Source of the DNA: Massilia oculi
Lineage (GTDB): Bacteria; Pseudomonadota; Gammaproteobacteria; Burkholderiales; Burkholderiaceae_D
Direction: 5' to 3'
DNA length: 64,000 nt
NCBI RefSeq assembly: GCF_003143515.1
Contig: NZ_CP029343.1
Coordinates: 3,410,001 to 3,474,000, forward strand
Shown one piece after another: positions 30,698 to 39,880 of the stretch. Under the pieces are notes generated by a model that was given only the letters and a program-made list of their open reading frames with translations, made no database searches and was not told the DNA's origin. Each line of letters opens with the position of its first letter. The stretch's first letter is position 1. A program made the position numbers and the translations under genes.

Positions 30698-32332
30698 ATG
30701 TTTATACCACGATTCAAAACTTTCTTGTTGCTCGCCACGATGAGTACCTTCGCCCTACCAGCACAGGCTACTACTGCACAGTTCCTTTCTCGCTTATACA
30801 CTGAGGGATTAGGTCGTGCCCCCGATACTGCAGCATGGAAAGCAAATCCGTATTTTCTTACGACACCATCGAATTGCGCAACATTGAATTTTTCCGATCT
30901 GGCTAACAATATTTACACTTCTGCAGAGTATAATGCCCTCGGCTATACTAATAAAGAAAAAGTTTTGACTTTGTATCGTGGAATATTAAGCCGTGAGCCT
31001 GATAGCGGATCGATTCAGTACTATGCAAACTTACTTGATACAGGTGTCCGCATCACCGCGATAATCAGCGACTTCGTCAGCAGCAGCGAGTTCGTGAACC
31101 TTCGTAACACTAAAATTTGTTCATCGATCCCTGTAGGACAGAACACTCCATACACTTGGGGTCAGCACCCAGCAATGCCACTCGACTCCGGCACTGCGCC
31201 TATGACGTCTGCGGCCCTGCAAAACCTGATCAATGCCGCTAGCAATAGTTCGAATAAAGTAGTGAGCTTGCCTCAAGGCACAGTCGTTTATGCGAACCAG
31301 AGAATCGTTATTCCTGCTGGAGTCACGCTTACTACTGCGGGTAACATCGTTCGAGGTCAATATGCCAAAATGGCAAGAATTGTAAGAAGTGCAAATTTTT
31401 CTGACTCAACTATCGTTATGCAAGGCTCAACAAATACACAGCCAGGCGCGGTAATGGACCGAATTTGGGTTTCCGGACACCGTGATCACGTTGTAAATGG
31501 TACGACTATCAACTATGTACAGCCCGCGGCCAGCGTTCTTATTACGAGTGGAAATAACGCGAGAGTGAGCAATAGCCGCTTCGACACACCTATTGGTGGA
31601 ACAAATATTGGAATCGACGGATCAGAGCCCACAGGCATCACCTGTAACAATATAAGTGTGAGTGGCAATCTGTTGACTGGATATACGAACACGCATTATG
31701 GCAATGCAACAACGCCGTATCCTTACAGTGATGGCATTACGTCAAAATGTGCGAAGACTTCAATTGAGAATAACACCATCATAGATGCCAGCGACGTGTC
31801 AATAATCTTGTTTTACACTGCCGGCCTGCAAACTGTTCAAGCAAGTAAGGTCACGGGAAACCTGATTATCTCTACGGGCATTCCAGCATTTGCTGCCCTT
31901 ATGTACGAGCCTTATTTCTACGCAGGATCAACGCCGATTGTGCGCGACTTCACCGGCTCCTCGTTCTCTGGAAATACTTTTTTTGCAGCGGAAGGAACAC
32001 GTTTCGAGCTGGGGATATCGGCGGGTCGCCGCCCTTGGAATAATCTGACGTCTTATATCAGTGGTGGAGAATTTTCTAATAATAGCAATGCAGGTATCTC
32101 TACAACCATGCAAGTCGGCATTGGTGTCGGCTACGCCATCAACACTTTGGTTAGCGGAAATGCCTTAAGCTACTCATCCTATACTGTATCTCAGACGTTA
32201 GACCCATATGCCAGGTGCCCGTCTAGGGCAGCAGTCGTAACAGACAATATCAGCGGAGTCACGATCACCGGAAACACGTCTCACGGCGTCGTGGCGCCGA
32301 CGACACCCGGTAATCTAGCTTGCAATTTCTGA
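30698..32332 (+). CDS. Secreted DUF4214 / right-handed beta-helix protein
   Basis: The 544-aa precursor has a signal peptide (FLLLATMSTFALPAQA). Residues ~25-130 resemble DUF4214 (LYTEGLGRAPDTAAW...LYRGILSREPDSGSIQYYANLL...SSEFVN), a module common in surface and glycan-associated proteins. Residues ~150-540 look like a parallel beta-helix: a PQGTVVYANQRIVIPAGVTL start as in pectate-lyase-like folds, then many short N-rich turns (VSGNLLTG, IENNTIID, VTGNLIIS). Enzymes of this fold cleave polysaccharides; no catalytic residues can be assigned. The gene is visibly AT-richer than its neighbours, suggesting horizontal transfer. ATG 30698 is preferred to TTG 30695. Confidence 0.75.
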   Translation: MFIPRFKTFLLLATMSTFALPAQATTAQFLSRLYTEGLGRAPDTAAWKANPYFLTTPSNCATLNFSDLANNIYTSAEYNALGYTNKEKVLTLYRGILSREPDSGSIQYYANLLDTGVRITAIISDFVSSSEFVNLRNTKICSSIPVGQNTPYTWGQHPAMPLDSGTAPMTSAALQNLINAASNSSNKVVSLPQGTVVYANQRIVIPAGVTLTTAGNIVRGQYAKMARIVRSANFSDSTIVMQGSTNTQPGAVMDRIWVSGHRDHVVNGTTINYVQPAASVLITSGNNARVSNSRFDTPIGGTNIGIDGSEPTGITCNNISVSGNLLTGYTNTHYGNATTPYPYSDGITSKCAKTSIENNTIIDASDVSIILFYTAGLQTVQASKVTGNLIISTGIPAFAALMYEPYFYAGSTPIVRDFTGSSFSGNTFFAAEGTRFELGISAGRRPWNNLTSYISGGEFSNNSNAGISTTMQVGIGVGYAINTLVSGNALSYSSYTVSQTLDPYARCPSRAAVVTDNISGVTITGNTSHGVVAPTTPGNLACNF

Positions 32333-32520
32333 TGTAACTCAGCACCCCTCACTGTTTGAATGAAGTCGGGGGTTACTTTGCCATGCTCGACAAATATCTG
32401 GTGGAGTTTGTCGAGCATTTCGTCGTCTGACCATTGCCGACGCCGCCGATTCCGTTCAACGCGCGCGTCCTCAAGCATCTGCCTCGATACGATCCCGCCG
32501 AAGGCGTCCTTCACCTTCAC
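32281..32520 (-). pseudogene. Unrecognised gene fragment
   Basis: An 79-aa open frame antisense to the end of the beta-helix gene, with a natural-looking composition (RQWSDDEMLDKLHQIFVEHG, KVTPDFIQTVRGAELHQKL). The SDDEMLDKLHQIFVEHGKVTP stretch loosely resembles helical repeats associated with homing endonucleases. It has no clear start and no neighbours, so a gene remnant is more likely than a working gene. Confidence 0.25.
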
Positions 32521-33027
32521 CCATAACGTCTACGCGTCCGCACGTTGGAGCTTTTTAGTCGCTGAGTGCTTCGATTGAATGCCAATGTACAGGCTTACTT
32601 ATGGTTCTTAAGTAGCTGCTTGACATGGTAAGGCGAGCAGGTGGCCACAAAAATTGACCTCAGTCCGATGGCTACCGCCGCGGCGACTGTTTGCGAATGG
32701 GGCATGGAATCATGGCTGGCGGCGATATTTCTGTATGAGGCGGGTGCTGCATCGACGTGGCGATCGGACTGCTGGTGTCATTGTCACGCTCTAACAAGTG
32801 CGTTGTCGCCATAAGTTATGACGGGTGTGATAGCCAGGGTCGACTATCGTGATGGGGTAGTCACCGGGCCTTAATAATCGCGTGCATTTCCAAGAAGCCG
32901 TTGGGAGTATCGGTAAATTATGGAAAAGGTGACGAGAGTTACATTCGATGAGAATTCTGGAGCCTCACAGGTGCCATTATGGATGGGTTAAATCTTCACC
33001 CATGTTGTGCAACTCGAGGAGTCTGCA
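32521..33027. other. Non-coding stretch before the rhs locus
   Basis: About 0.5 kb without a supportable gene. It must contain the rhs promoter. A TTGACA hexamer is present near 32,620, but no matching -10 lies at a standard distance, so no promoter is called. Confidence 0.4.
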
Positions 33028-36000
33028 GTGCGCCAGTGGTCCAACTTACGTGTGACGGGATTTGCGATCGTCTTTATCCCGGTTTCCTTTCTCCTGCTGT
33101 CGCAATCCGCACTCGCGCAACAGACTCCCTACACCGAACAGGCCAAGCTAATCCGTGCTCCGCAGGCGGTAACCACGCTAGGTGCTGATCTGTTTGGCGA
33201 CAAGGTGAACCTTTACACTGGCGCGCTTGAGTTCGTCCAGACCGACGTATCGCTGCCCGGGAATAGCAGCTTGCCGGTATCGGTCGGCCGCCGTCTGATT
33301 GTCGGGCAGGAGCCAGTCGACGGCGCCCTCTTTGGGCGCTGGGATATTGAGATACCGCGCATGCATGGCGTCTTCGAGTCACGCAAGGGGTGGGTCAACA
33401 GTAGCGGCGGCACCAATCGCTGCTCCAGCTTCAGCGAACCGCAATCGGTCGTCACGCCGAACAGTGGTGCTATCTGGACCGCGGTCGAGTTCTGGCATGG
33501 CAATTTCTTGTATGTGCCGGGCCAGGGCGATCAGGAGATGCTCGAACGCAGCCACCTTTACACGGCGGCGCCAGGCAATGCGGCCGCTAGCCATCCCGTG
33601 GTCACCCGGAACAACTGGGCAATCCAGTGCCTGTCCACGCTGGCTGCCGGCAGTGGAGGTACGGGCGAGGGATTCCTCGCCATCGCCCCCGATGGGACTC
33701 AGTATCGGTTCGACTGGATGGTCAGCCGCCGAATCGAGCCGATCGTCAAAGGAACGCTTGCACCGGAGATGCTGGCAGCCCGTGCAATCACCGGCGACGA
33801 CGGTAGGGGAGACCCTGCTGTCGCGGCAGGGGCTCATGAGCTTGGCGGGGCACCGGTCGAGGATGAACCGGAGCAACCGAACATGATCCCGTCCATGCCG
33901 CAACTCGATCGCAGCGAGGTTTGGATCCTGCCGACGAAGATCACCGACAAGTTCGGCAACACGGTGACCTATACCTATGATACGACCAACAAGTGGCAGC
34001 TGAAAACCATCACTGGAAACGATGCTTCCGGCAGTGCACGCACGATCACGTTCACCTATGTCACGCCAGGGGCGACCGCCTCGAACCTGGTCGCCAGCGT
34101 CTCGGACGGTACCCGGACCTGGCGCTACGGCTACAGTAACTCGACCTCTTACGCCCAGTTGCAAAGTGTCACCCTGCCCGATCAATCGAGCTGGTCGCTG
34201 GGGCCGATCGCCAGCCTGCAAAAGGCCATTTCGTATCCTGGCGAGGGTTCGTGCGACAACCCCGGCATGCTATCCCCGATTGCCGAAACGGGAACCATGA
34301 CGCATCCGTCCGGGGCGGTCGGGCGCTTCACCCTGGTACAGACCCGGCACGCACGCTCGCAGGTCGAGCGTGACTGCCGTCGCGATATCCAAACCAACGC
34401 CGAGCATGTCAGGTATCCGTATCTGTTCGATACCTATGCACTGACGAGGAAGGAACTGAGCGGTTCGTCGATTGGCTCCCTGGTCTGGTCGACGAGCTAT
34501 CCTGCCCCTGAGCCAAGTTGGAATGATTGTCCGGGCTGCGTGCGCACCAAGACGGTCATCGTGACCGACCCGGCGGGCGACACGACTGCCCATACCTTCG
34601 GCACGGCATGGCGCGAAACTGAGGGACAACTGCAAAGGACAGAGGTGTCGAGCAGCAGCGGCATGCCGCTGCGCTCTACCGATTTGAGCTATACGACGCC
34701 GATCGCGCAGTTCGGGCACAGCCTGCAGCCGCGTGGCGATGGCGAAATGGCGGCGAAGATCACCGAAGTCAACCGGCGCCAGGTTACCCAGCAGGGAACG
34801 ACCTTCGTCATGGATGTGGCTGCCTTCGATACCTTTGCCCGGCCGGCCCAGATCAGCCGTTCGAGTTCTCTGGGATTCCAGCGCCGCGAGACAATTACGT
34901 ACGACGACAACGTCGGCAAGTGGGTCCTCGGGCAGCTCAAGGAGCGTCGGGATCCGGATTCAGGCAAGGTCATGGTGTCGAATGCCTACCACGCCACCAA
35001 TGCAACGCTTACCAGCGTCACGCAGTTCGGTAGCCTGCAGAGCTCGATGCTGTACAACACCGACGGCACGGTCAGTTCGATCAGTGATGGCAAGAACCAG
35101 GTAACCACGTATTCGAACTACAAGCGTGGCATCCCGCAATCCATCCGCTACGCGACCGGCGAGACCCAGAGCGTGAGCGTCAACAATATCGGCCGCATCG
35201 ACAGCCTGACCGACGAGAACGGATTCACGACCGGCTTCGGCTATGACGCGATGGGCAGGCTGGCCAGGGTGACCTATCCCGCCAGCGATACGGTGGCCTG
35301 GACGCCGACCGTGATCGACGTCGCGCGCTCCTCGGCTCCGAAGTTCGACCTTCCGGCCGGCCACTGGCGCCAGCAGGTCACGACGGGCAACGGCTACCGC
35401 GTCGAGTACTATGACGAGCTGCTGCGGCCCGTTTATAGCGAGCATTACGATGGCGCCAACCCCGCGGGTACGACCACCATCGTCCAGCGCCGCTACGATT
35501 TCAACGGCCGCACGACCTACGAGTCTTATCCTGAACGCAGCTACGCCCAGCTCGGCGACGGCGTGAGCGCGTCCTACGATGGACTGGGCAGGATCACCGA
35601 AACCACCGCGTCCAGCGAGCTTGGCAACCTGTACACGAGCTACTCATATGACAGCGGCTTTACCACGACGGTCACCGATCCGCGCCGCAATCGCACGACC
35701 TTCGGCTACCAGGCATTCGACGAACCGAGCGATGAAGCGATCGCCAGCATCGCGCTGCCCGAGGCGGTGAACCTGTCGATCGTCCGCGACGTCTTCGGCA
35801 AACCAACCTCAATTACCCGCAGCGGTGCCGACGCCAGCGTCATACGCCGCTATGTCTACGACAGCAAGGAACGGCTGTGCAAGACCATCGAGCCGGAAAA
35901 CGGCGCGACAATCCAGGAATATGACGCCGCCAACAATATCTGGTGGCGTGGCTCCGGTACCGATTTGTCGACGGCGCTGTCGTGCAACCCGACGACGGTC

Positions 36001-37008
36001 GGTGCCGCCCGCAAGATCACCTACACGTATGACGCGCGCAACCGCCTGACAAGGACGGCCTTCGGCGATGCGAGTCCCGCGATCGACCGGACCTACTGGC
36101 CGGACGGCCTGCTTGCCACGACCACGTCCAAGAACGCCAAGTGGACTTACACTTATAACAAGCGGCGCCTTCTCGAACGCGAGAGTCTGACGTACGGCAG
36201 CACGCCATACATCATCGACCGCGGCTACGACGCGAACGGTTCGCCTGCGACACTGAAATACCCGGGAGATGGCCTGTCCATCACCCTGGCGCCAAATGCG
36301 CTCGGTCAGGCGCAGCAGGTCGGCAGCTACGCGACAGGCATCACTTACCATCCGGGCGGCGCGGTCGCCGGCTTCAGGTACGGCAACGGTATCGTGCGCA
36401 GCATGGCGCAGAACGTGCGAGGCTTGCCGCGCTCGTCGGCCGACGCCGGCATCCTGAACGACATCTATACCTACGACGAGAACGCCAACGTCACCGGCAT
36501 CCAGGACCAGCAGGAGGGCATCACCTCGCGCACCATGGGCTACGACGGGCTGGATCGCCTCAAGATCGTGTCGGCACCGGGCTTGTGGGGCACTGCCAGC
36601 TATACCTACGATTCCCAAGACAACTTGCTCTCGAGTACGATCAGCGCTGGCAGCAATGCCCGCACCGGCGTGCATACGATCAACCGCAGCACCAACCGCC
36701 TGGACAGTCTCGGCAGCAGCAATGCCGCCTTCAGTTTCGCCTACGGTTACGACGTGCAAGGCAACATCAATCGGCGAGGCAACCGCAGCTATACGTTCGA
36801 CATCGGCAACCGCATGTCGAGCGCGACCGGCCTGGCCACCTACGAATACGACGGTCATGGCCGCCGGGTAAGCGTGGTCGGCAACGACGGTGTGAACCGG
36901 ATCCAAGTGTACAGCCAGGCGGGACAACTGCTGTATTCCACTTCGGGCGCGAATGCCGCGACCCGCTACATCTACCTGAATAATCACGTCATCGCGGAGG
37001 TGAAATGA
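33028..37008 (+). CDS. Rhs/YD-repeat protein, N-terminal shell polypeptide (split Rhs, part A)
   Basis: About 1,326 aa. A Sec signal peptide (FAIVFIPVSFLLLSQSALAQ) is followed by an N-terminal region and then dozens of YD repeats (GYDAMGRLARVTYP, YDGLGRITETTAS, YTYDARNRLTRTAFG, ATYEYDGHGRRVSVVG). Such repeats build the hollow cocoon that encloses Rhs/Tc toxins. The chain ends at RYIYLNNHVIAEVK, just before the point where other Rhs proteins continue with (Y)IHTDxLGSPVA. That continuation is in the next gene, whose ATG overlaps this stop. GTG 33028 is chosen because GAGGA lies 7 bases upstream; the frame opens at GTG 33007. No VgrG or PAAR gene is nearby, so export is probably Sec-dependent. 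Confidence 0.88.
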   Translation: MRQWSNLRVTGFAIVFIPVSFLLLSQSALAQQTPYTEQAKLIRAPQAVTTLGADLFGDKVNLYTGALEFVQTDVSLPGNSSLPVSVGRRLIVGQEPVDGALFGRWDIEIPRMHGVFESRKGWVNSSGGTNRCSSFSEPQSVVTPNSGAIWTAVEFWHGNFLYVPGQGDQEMLERSHLYTAAPGNAAASHPVVTRNNWAIQCLSTLAAGSGGTGEGFLAIAPDGTQYRFDWMVSRRIEPIVKGTLAPEMLAARAITGDDGRGDPAVAAGAHELGGAPVEDEPEQPNMIPSMPQLDRSEVWILPTKITDKFGNTVTYTYDTTNKWQLKTITGNDASGSARTITFTYVTPGATASNLVASVSDGTRTWRYGYSNSTSYAQLQSVTLPDQSSWSLGPIASLQKAISYPGEGSCDNPGMLSPIAETGTMTHPSGAVGRFTLVQTRHARSQVERDCRRDIQTNAEHVRYPYLFDTYALTRKELSGSSIGSLVWSTSYPAPEPSWNDCPGCVRTKTVIVTDPAGDTTAHTFGTAWRETEGQLQRTEVSSSSGMPLRSTDLSYTTPIAQFGHSLQPRGDGEMAAKITEVNRRQVTQQGTTFVMDVAAFDTFARPAQISRSSSLGFQRRETITYDDNVGKWVLGQLKERRDPDSGKVMVSNAYHATNATLTSVTQFGSLQSSMLYNTDGTVSSISDGKNQVTTYSNYKRGIPQSIRYATGETQSVSVNNIGRIDSLTDENGFTTGFGYDAMGRLARVTYPASDTVAWTPTVIDVARSSAPKFDLPAGHWRQQVTTGNGYRVEYYDELLRPVYSEHYDGANPAGTTTIVQRRYDFNGRTTYESYPERSYAQLGDGVSASYDGLGRITETTASSELGNLYTSYSYDSGFTTTVTDPRRNRTTFGYQAFDEPSDEAIASIALPEAVNLSIVRDVFGKPTSITRSGADASVIRRYVYDSKERLCKTIEPENGATIQEYDAANNIWWRGSGTDLSTALSCNPTTVGAARKITYTYDARNRLTRTAFGDASPAIDRTYWPDGLLATTTSKNAKWTYTYNKRRLLERESLTYGSTPYIIDRGYDANGSPATLKYPGDGLSITLAPNALGQAQQVGSYATGITYHPGGAVAGFRYGNGIVRSMAQNVRGLPRSSADAGILNDIYTYDENANVTGIQDQQEGITSRTMGYDGLDRLKIVSAPGLWGTASYTYDSQDNLLSSTISAGSNARTGVHTINRSTNRLDSLGSSNAAFSFAYGYDVQGNINRRGNRSYTFDIGNRMSSATGLATYEYDGHGRRVSVVGNDGVNRIQVYSQAGQLLYSTSGANAATRYIYLNNHVIAEVK

Positions 37009-39284
37009 TGCGTGCGCCATTCCTGCCGGTTTTCAAGAATCTGGCGCGCCACTGCGGTGCTGCGGTACACGGGGTCGTACTGCTCACCCTCCTGTTTGCC
37101 TTGCTGCTACAGGTGGGTACTGCGGCCAGCCAGACCAAACCCGGACTGGCGCCGGATGCGGTGCCACCAACGACCGATTTCGTGCCACCGCCACCGCCCG
37201 AAGGAGAGGAGCCTTACGACCACGCGCAGTTCATGAATACCAGCATGCCGTCGACGATCGAGGCCGGTTCGACGAGAACGGTTACGATCATGATGCGCAA
37301 TATTGGCTCGACGGTTTGGTCCTCGGCAGAGCCTTATCCCTATCGTCTAGGCTCGAGGACACCCGAGAACAACGTGGTTTGGGGCGTCGGTCGTGTCAAT
37401 GTACCAGGGAGCCATCAGTTTGGCGACAACGTGACGTTTACCCTGAACATCAAAGCGCCGACGGTTCCTGGCACCTACAGCTTCGATTGGCAGATGCTGC
37501 GTGAGAACCTGCATTGGTTCGGCAATCTCATGTCGCGCACGATTACCGTCACTGCACCGGTGCCGGTCTATGACGCCCAGTTTACCGGCTCGACCGTGCC
37601 GACCACGATGGTTGCCGGCAGCATGTACAACGTGGCGCTGACTTTCAAAAATACCGGCAACGTCACGTGGAGCCGGAGCGAGTTATACCGTATTGGCACG
37701 AGCAACCCCGTCGACAATACGAGCTTCGGTACTGCGCGTGTCGATCTGGGCGTGGCCAGCGTGGCCCCGGGACAATCGGCGACCTTCAATTTCCAGGTGA
37801 AGGCACCGGCAACTGCGGGCAGCTACCTGTTCGACTGGGGAATGCTGTGGGAATATCACTTGCGTTTCGGGCAGACCAGCGGACTACGGATCACGGTGAA
37901 TGCGGCCGCAACAAAGCCGACCATCAGCGTCCAGCACGCCCCCGCGCCGGTCGCCGGCAGCCCGTTTACGACGTACTGGAATGCGACCAATGCAACTTCG
38001 CTGAGTCGTGTATGCACCGCCTCTGGGACCGGTTACAAGGTCAATGAGAGCATTCCCGTCAACAGCAGCCGGACCCAGCTTGCGCAGTCAGCCTGGGTCG
38101 GCTATCCATCCACATGTACTTGGACGGCCAGCGGTGCCGGCGGAACCACGACCTACACCGAGACGCTGATAACGTCCGCAGGTGCAAGCGCAAAGCCGAC
38201 GATTAACGTCACACGCAATCCGGCGCCGGTTGCGGGGCAGTCGTTCACGACCGTATGGACGACCAGCAACGCAACGTCGCTCGCACGCGTGTGCACGGCA
38301 TCAGGCACCGGCTACAAGGTCAATGAATCGCTCACCGTCAATGGCTCGCGCACCGACACGGCACTGGCGGCGTGGGTGGGGTATCCTTCCAGCTGCACGT
38401 GGACGGCAAATGGTGCGGGCGGGACGACCATGCATGTCGAGACGGTGACGACGTCGGCCGCGGCAAGTGGCGGTGTGACCTATATCCACACCGACGGGCT
38501 GGGCAGTCCTGTAGCGCGCACGGATGCGGCGGGGCAGGTGATCAGCCGGACGCGGTATGAGCCATATGGCTATGTGGCGGGTGGGGCGGCGCCGATTGTC
38601 GGGTTCACGGGACATGTGAATGACGCCGACACTGGGCTGACGTACATGCAGCAGCGATATTATGATCCGGTCGCGGGAAAGTTCTTGAGCATTGATCCGG
38701 TGGTGACCGATGCGAATACAGGTGGCAGCTTCAATCGCTATGCGTACGCGGCTAACAGCCCGTACAAGTACGTCGACCCGGATGGTCGGCAAGAGCGAGC
38801 AGCCGAGGCATTTAGCGACCAATTTCGTAACCATGCGGCCTCGGGCAACTCAGGGGTCTACGAACCATTCCGCACCCCTGTCGTGATTGCGACAATCGGC
38901 ATGGCCGTCGGTCCTCCCATTGCGGCTGCGATAATCGCTGGCGCTCCCGCAGAAGCCGCCGTGGTGGGTGCTGCGGCAGGTAAAGCGACGACCATAGTTG
39001 CGAAGAATGGGGTGGAAATCAAATCGATTGCTCGTCACGCGGTAGATAGAGCGATCGGCGATGGCGGTAAGCGAGCCGGAGTCGGACCAAAAGGAATACT
39101 GGACTCACTGAAAAATCCCTTGAAGATCACTGAAACTAAAACTGATGAAATGGGGCGAGCGTCCCAGCGATTTATTGGAAAGGATGCCACGACCGCAGTA
39201 AATCCCGAGACCGGTAAGATCGTGTCGGTCAACCCCACGTCAACAAAAACTGCTGAAAAACTAATTAAGGCAGCCGAGCAATAA
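37005..39284 (+). CDS. Rhs C-terminal polypeptide with Ig-like domains and toxin tip 1 (split Rhs, part B)
   Basis: 759 aa. A second signal peptide or membrane anchor (VVLLTLLFALLLQVGTAASQ) is followed by two NBR1-type immunoglobulin-like domains (about 70-185 and 188-300: VPTTMVAGSMYNVALTFKNTGNVTW) and two ~90-residue beta modules (KPTISVQHAPAPVAGSPF, KPTINVTRNPAPVAGQSF). The Rhs core then resumes (YIHTDGLGSPVARTDAAG, GFTGHVNDADTGLTYMQQRYYDP, FLSIDPV, YVDPDGR). The ~165-residue tip after DPDGR ends in RHAVDRAI...GRASQRFIGKDATTAVNPETGKIVSVNPTS. This matches the layout of BECR/RelE-like nuclease toxins, so an RNase is inferred. A GGAGGTG Shine-Dalgarno inside part A drives its translation. Confidence 0.85.
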   Translation: MMRAPFLPVFKNLARHCGAAVHGVVLLTLLFALLLQVGTAASQTKPGLAPDAVPPTTDFVPPPPPEGEEPYDHAQFMNTSMPSTIEAGSTRTVTIMMRNIGSTVWSSAEPYPYRLGSRTPENNVVWGVGRVNVPGSHQFGDNVTFTLNIKAPTVPGTYSFDWQMLRENLHWFGNLMSRTITVTAPVPVYDAQFTGSTVPTTMVAGSMYNVALTFKNTGNVTWSRSELYRIGTSNPVDNTSFGTARVDLGVASVAPGQSATFNFQVKAPATAGSYLFDWGMLWEYHLRFGQTSGLRITVNAAATKPTISVQHAPAPVAGSPFTTYWNATNATSLSRVCTASGTGYKVNESIPVNSSRTQLAQSAWVGYPSTCTWTASGAGGTTTYTETLITSAGASAKPTINVTRNPAPVAGQSFTTVWTTSNATSLARVCTASGTGYKVNESLTVNGSRTDTALAAWVGYPSSCTWTANGAGGTTMHVETVTTSAAASGGVTYIHTDGLGSPVARTDAAGQVISRTRYEPYGYVAGGAAPIVGFTGHVNDADTGLTYMQQRYYDPVAGKFLSIDPVVTDANTGGSFNRYAYAANSPYKYVDPDGRQERAAEAFSDQFRNHAASGNSGVYEPFRTPVVIATIGMAVGPPIAAAIIAGAPAEAAVVGAAAGKATTIVAKNGVEIKSIARHAVDRAIGDGGKRAGVGPKGILDSLKNPLKITETKTDEMGRASQRFIGKDATTAVNPETGKIVSVNPTSTKTAEKLIKAAEQ

Positions 39285-39298
39285 GTGGAGGTTCAAAA

Positions 39299-39544
39299 AT
39301 GTTGATTAAATTGACACCAGACGAGTGGCAAGTCCTCAAGGAAGTTTTAGCCGAAGCTGATTCCGGGCCTTGTCCAGCTTTGTCCGGAAATCAACCTGTT
39401 CTTGAGATAACTGATGAGACTGCGGACGAGTATAGAAATTTGCTGCAAGACGAGTTCGAGGTCAGCGGCCTAGACGAAAGATATGAACCAACTGTGAGAG
39501 GGCGAATTTTAGAGTCTCTGATCGATAAGCTTTTCACAGGGTGA
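39299..39544 (+). CDS. Putative immunity protein for toxin tip 1
   Basis: 81 aa, acidic, no signal peptide, 14 bases after the toxin tip and with its own GGAGG Shine-Dalgarno. The sequence (LIKLTPDEWQVLKEVLAEAD, LLQDEFEVSGLDERYEPTVR) matches no family I know. A small acidic protein immediately downstream of a polymorphic toxin tip is nearly always the cognate immunity protein; a cytoplasmic one fits a tip that attacks RNA. Confidence 0.65.
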   Translation: MLIKLTPDEWQVLKEVLAEADSGPCPALSGNQPVLEITDETADEYRNLLQDEFEVSGLDERYEPTVRGRILESLIDKLFTG

Positions 39545-39570
39545 GCGCGAAGTCGATCGAGCGGTGCCGT

Positions 39571-39630
39571 GACTCGTCCACTGCAATGCCCATTGCAACG
39601 TACACGGCAACGCCCACTGCAACGCCCACG
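39571..39630. repeat. 12-bp tandem repeats (iteron-like), unit copy 1
   Basis: Five consecutive 12-bp units, the last four closely matching GCAACGCCCACT/G, end just before a conserved ATTAAG. The same array occurs at the equivalent place in copy 2 (45957-46016). They lie at the left end of the duplicated primase/recombinase unit and could be binding sites for its recombinase or primase. Confidence 0.7.
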
Positions 39631-39810
39631 ATTAAGGGTAGCTACATCGAGGACAGGATGAGAAATGTATCTACACGCAAGCGCGTGGATACACCGCTGC
39701 CCGGCATTCGGTGGCCTGCGGCCCCCTTCACGCCGCGCAGCTTTTCTTGACCTCAGGGCATGCCCCGAGACCCCTACCGTAGGAGTAGAAATTCCTCTTC
39801 TTTTTAAACA

Positions 39811-39855
39811 AAAAAAGCCACCCCTCCGGTGTCCCGGATGCGAGTGGTTTTTTCT
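39811..39855 (-). terminator. Terminator of XRE regulator, copy 1
   Basis: AAAAAAGCCAC and GTGGTTTTTT form a stem around a CCGG-containing internal hairpin. On the minus strand it lies about 25 bases after the XRE stop and ends in a long T run. Copy 2 has the same structure at 46198-46250. Confidence 0.75.
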
Positions 39856-39880
39856 TTTAGCCGCTAAAAAGCGGTTCGCT

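Larger units (their letters stand above)
39545..39880. other. Left flank of mobile unit copy 1 (no gene)
   Basis: This interval has no convincing gene. It carries the 12-bp repeats, a GC-rich stretch matching 46020-46190 of copy 2, and the minus-strand terminator of the XRE gene. Open frames across it are by-products of the repeats. Confidence 0.6.

Noticed and set aside
39571..39630. Short tandem repeats considered as a CRISPR array
   Set aside because: Units are 12 bp, contiguous and without spacers, and no cas genes are present.
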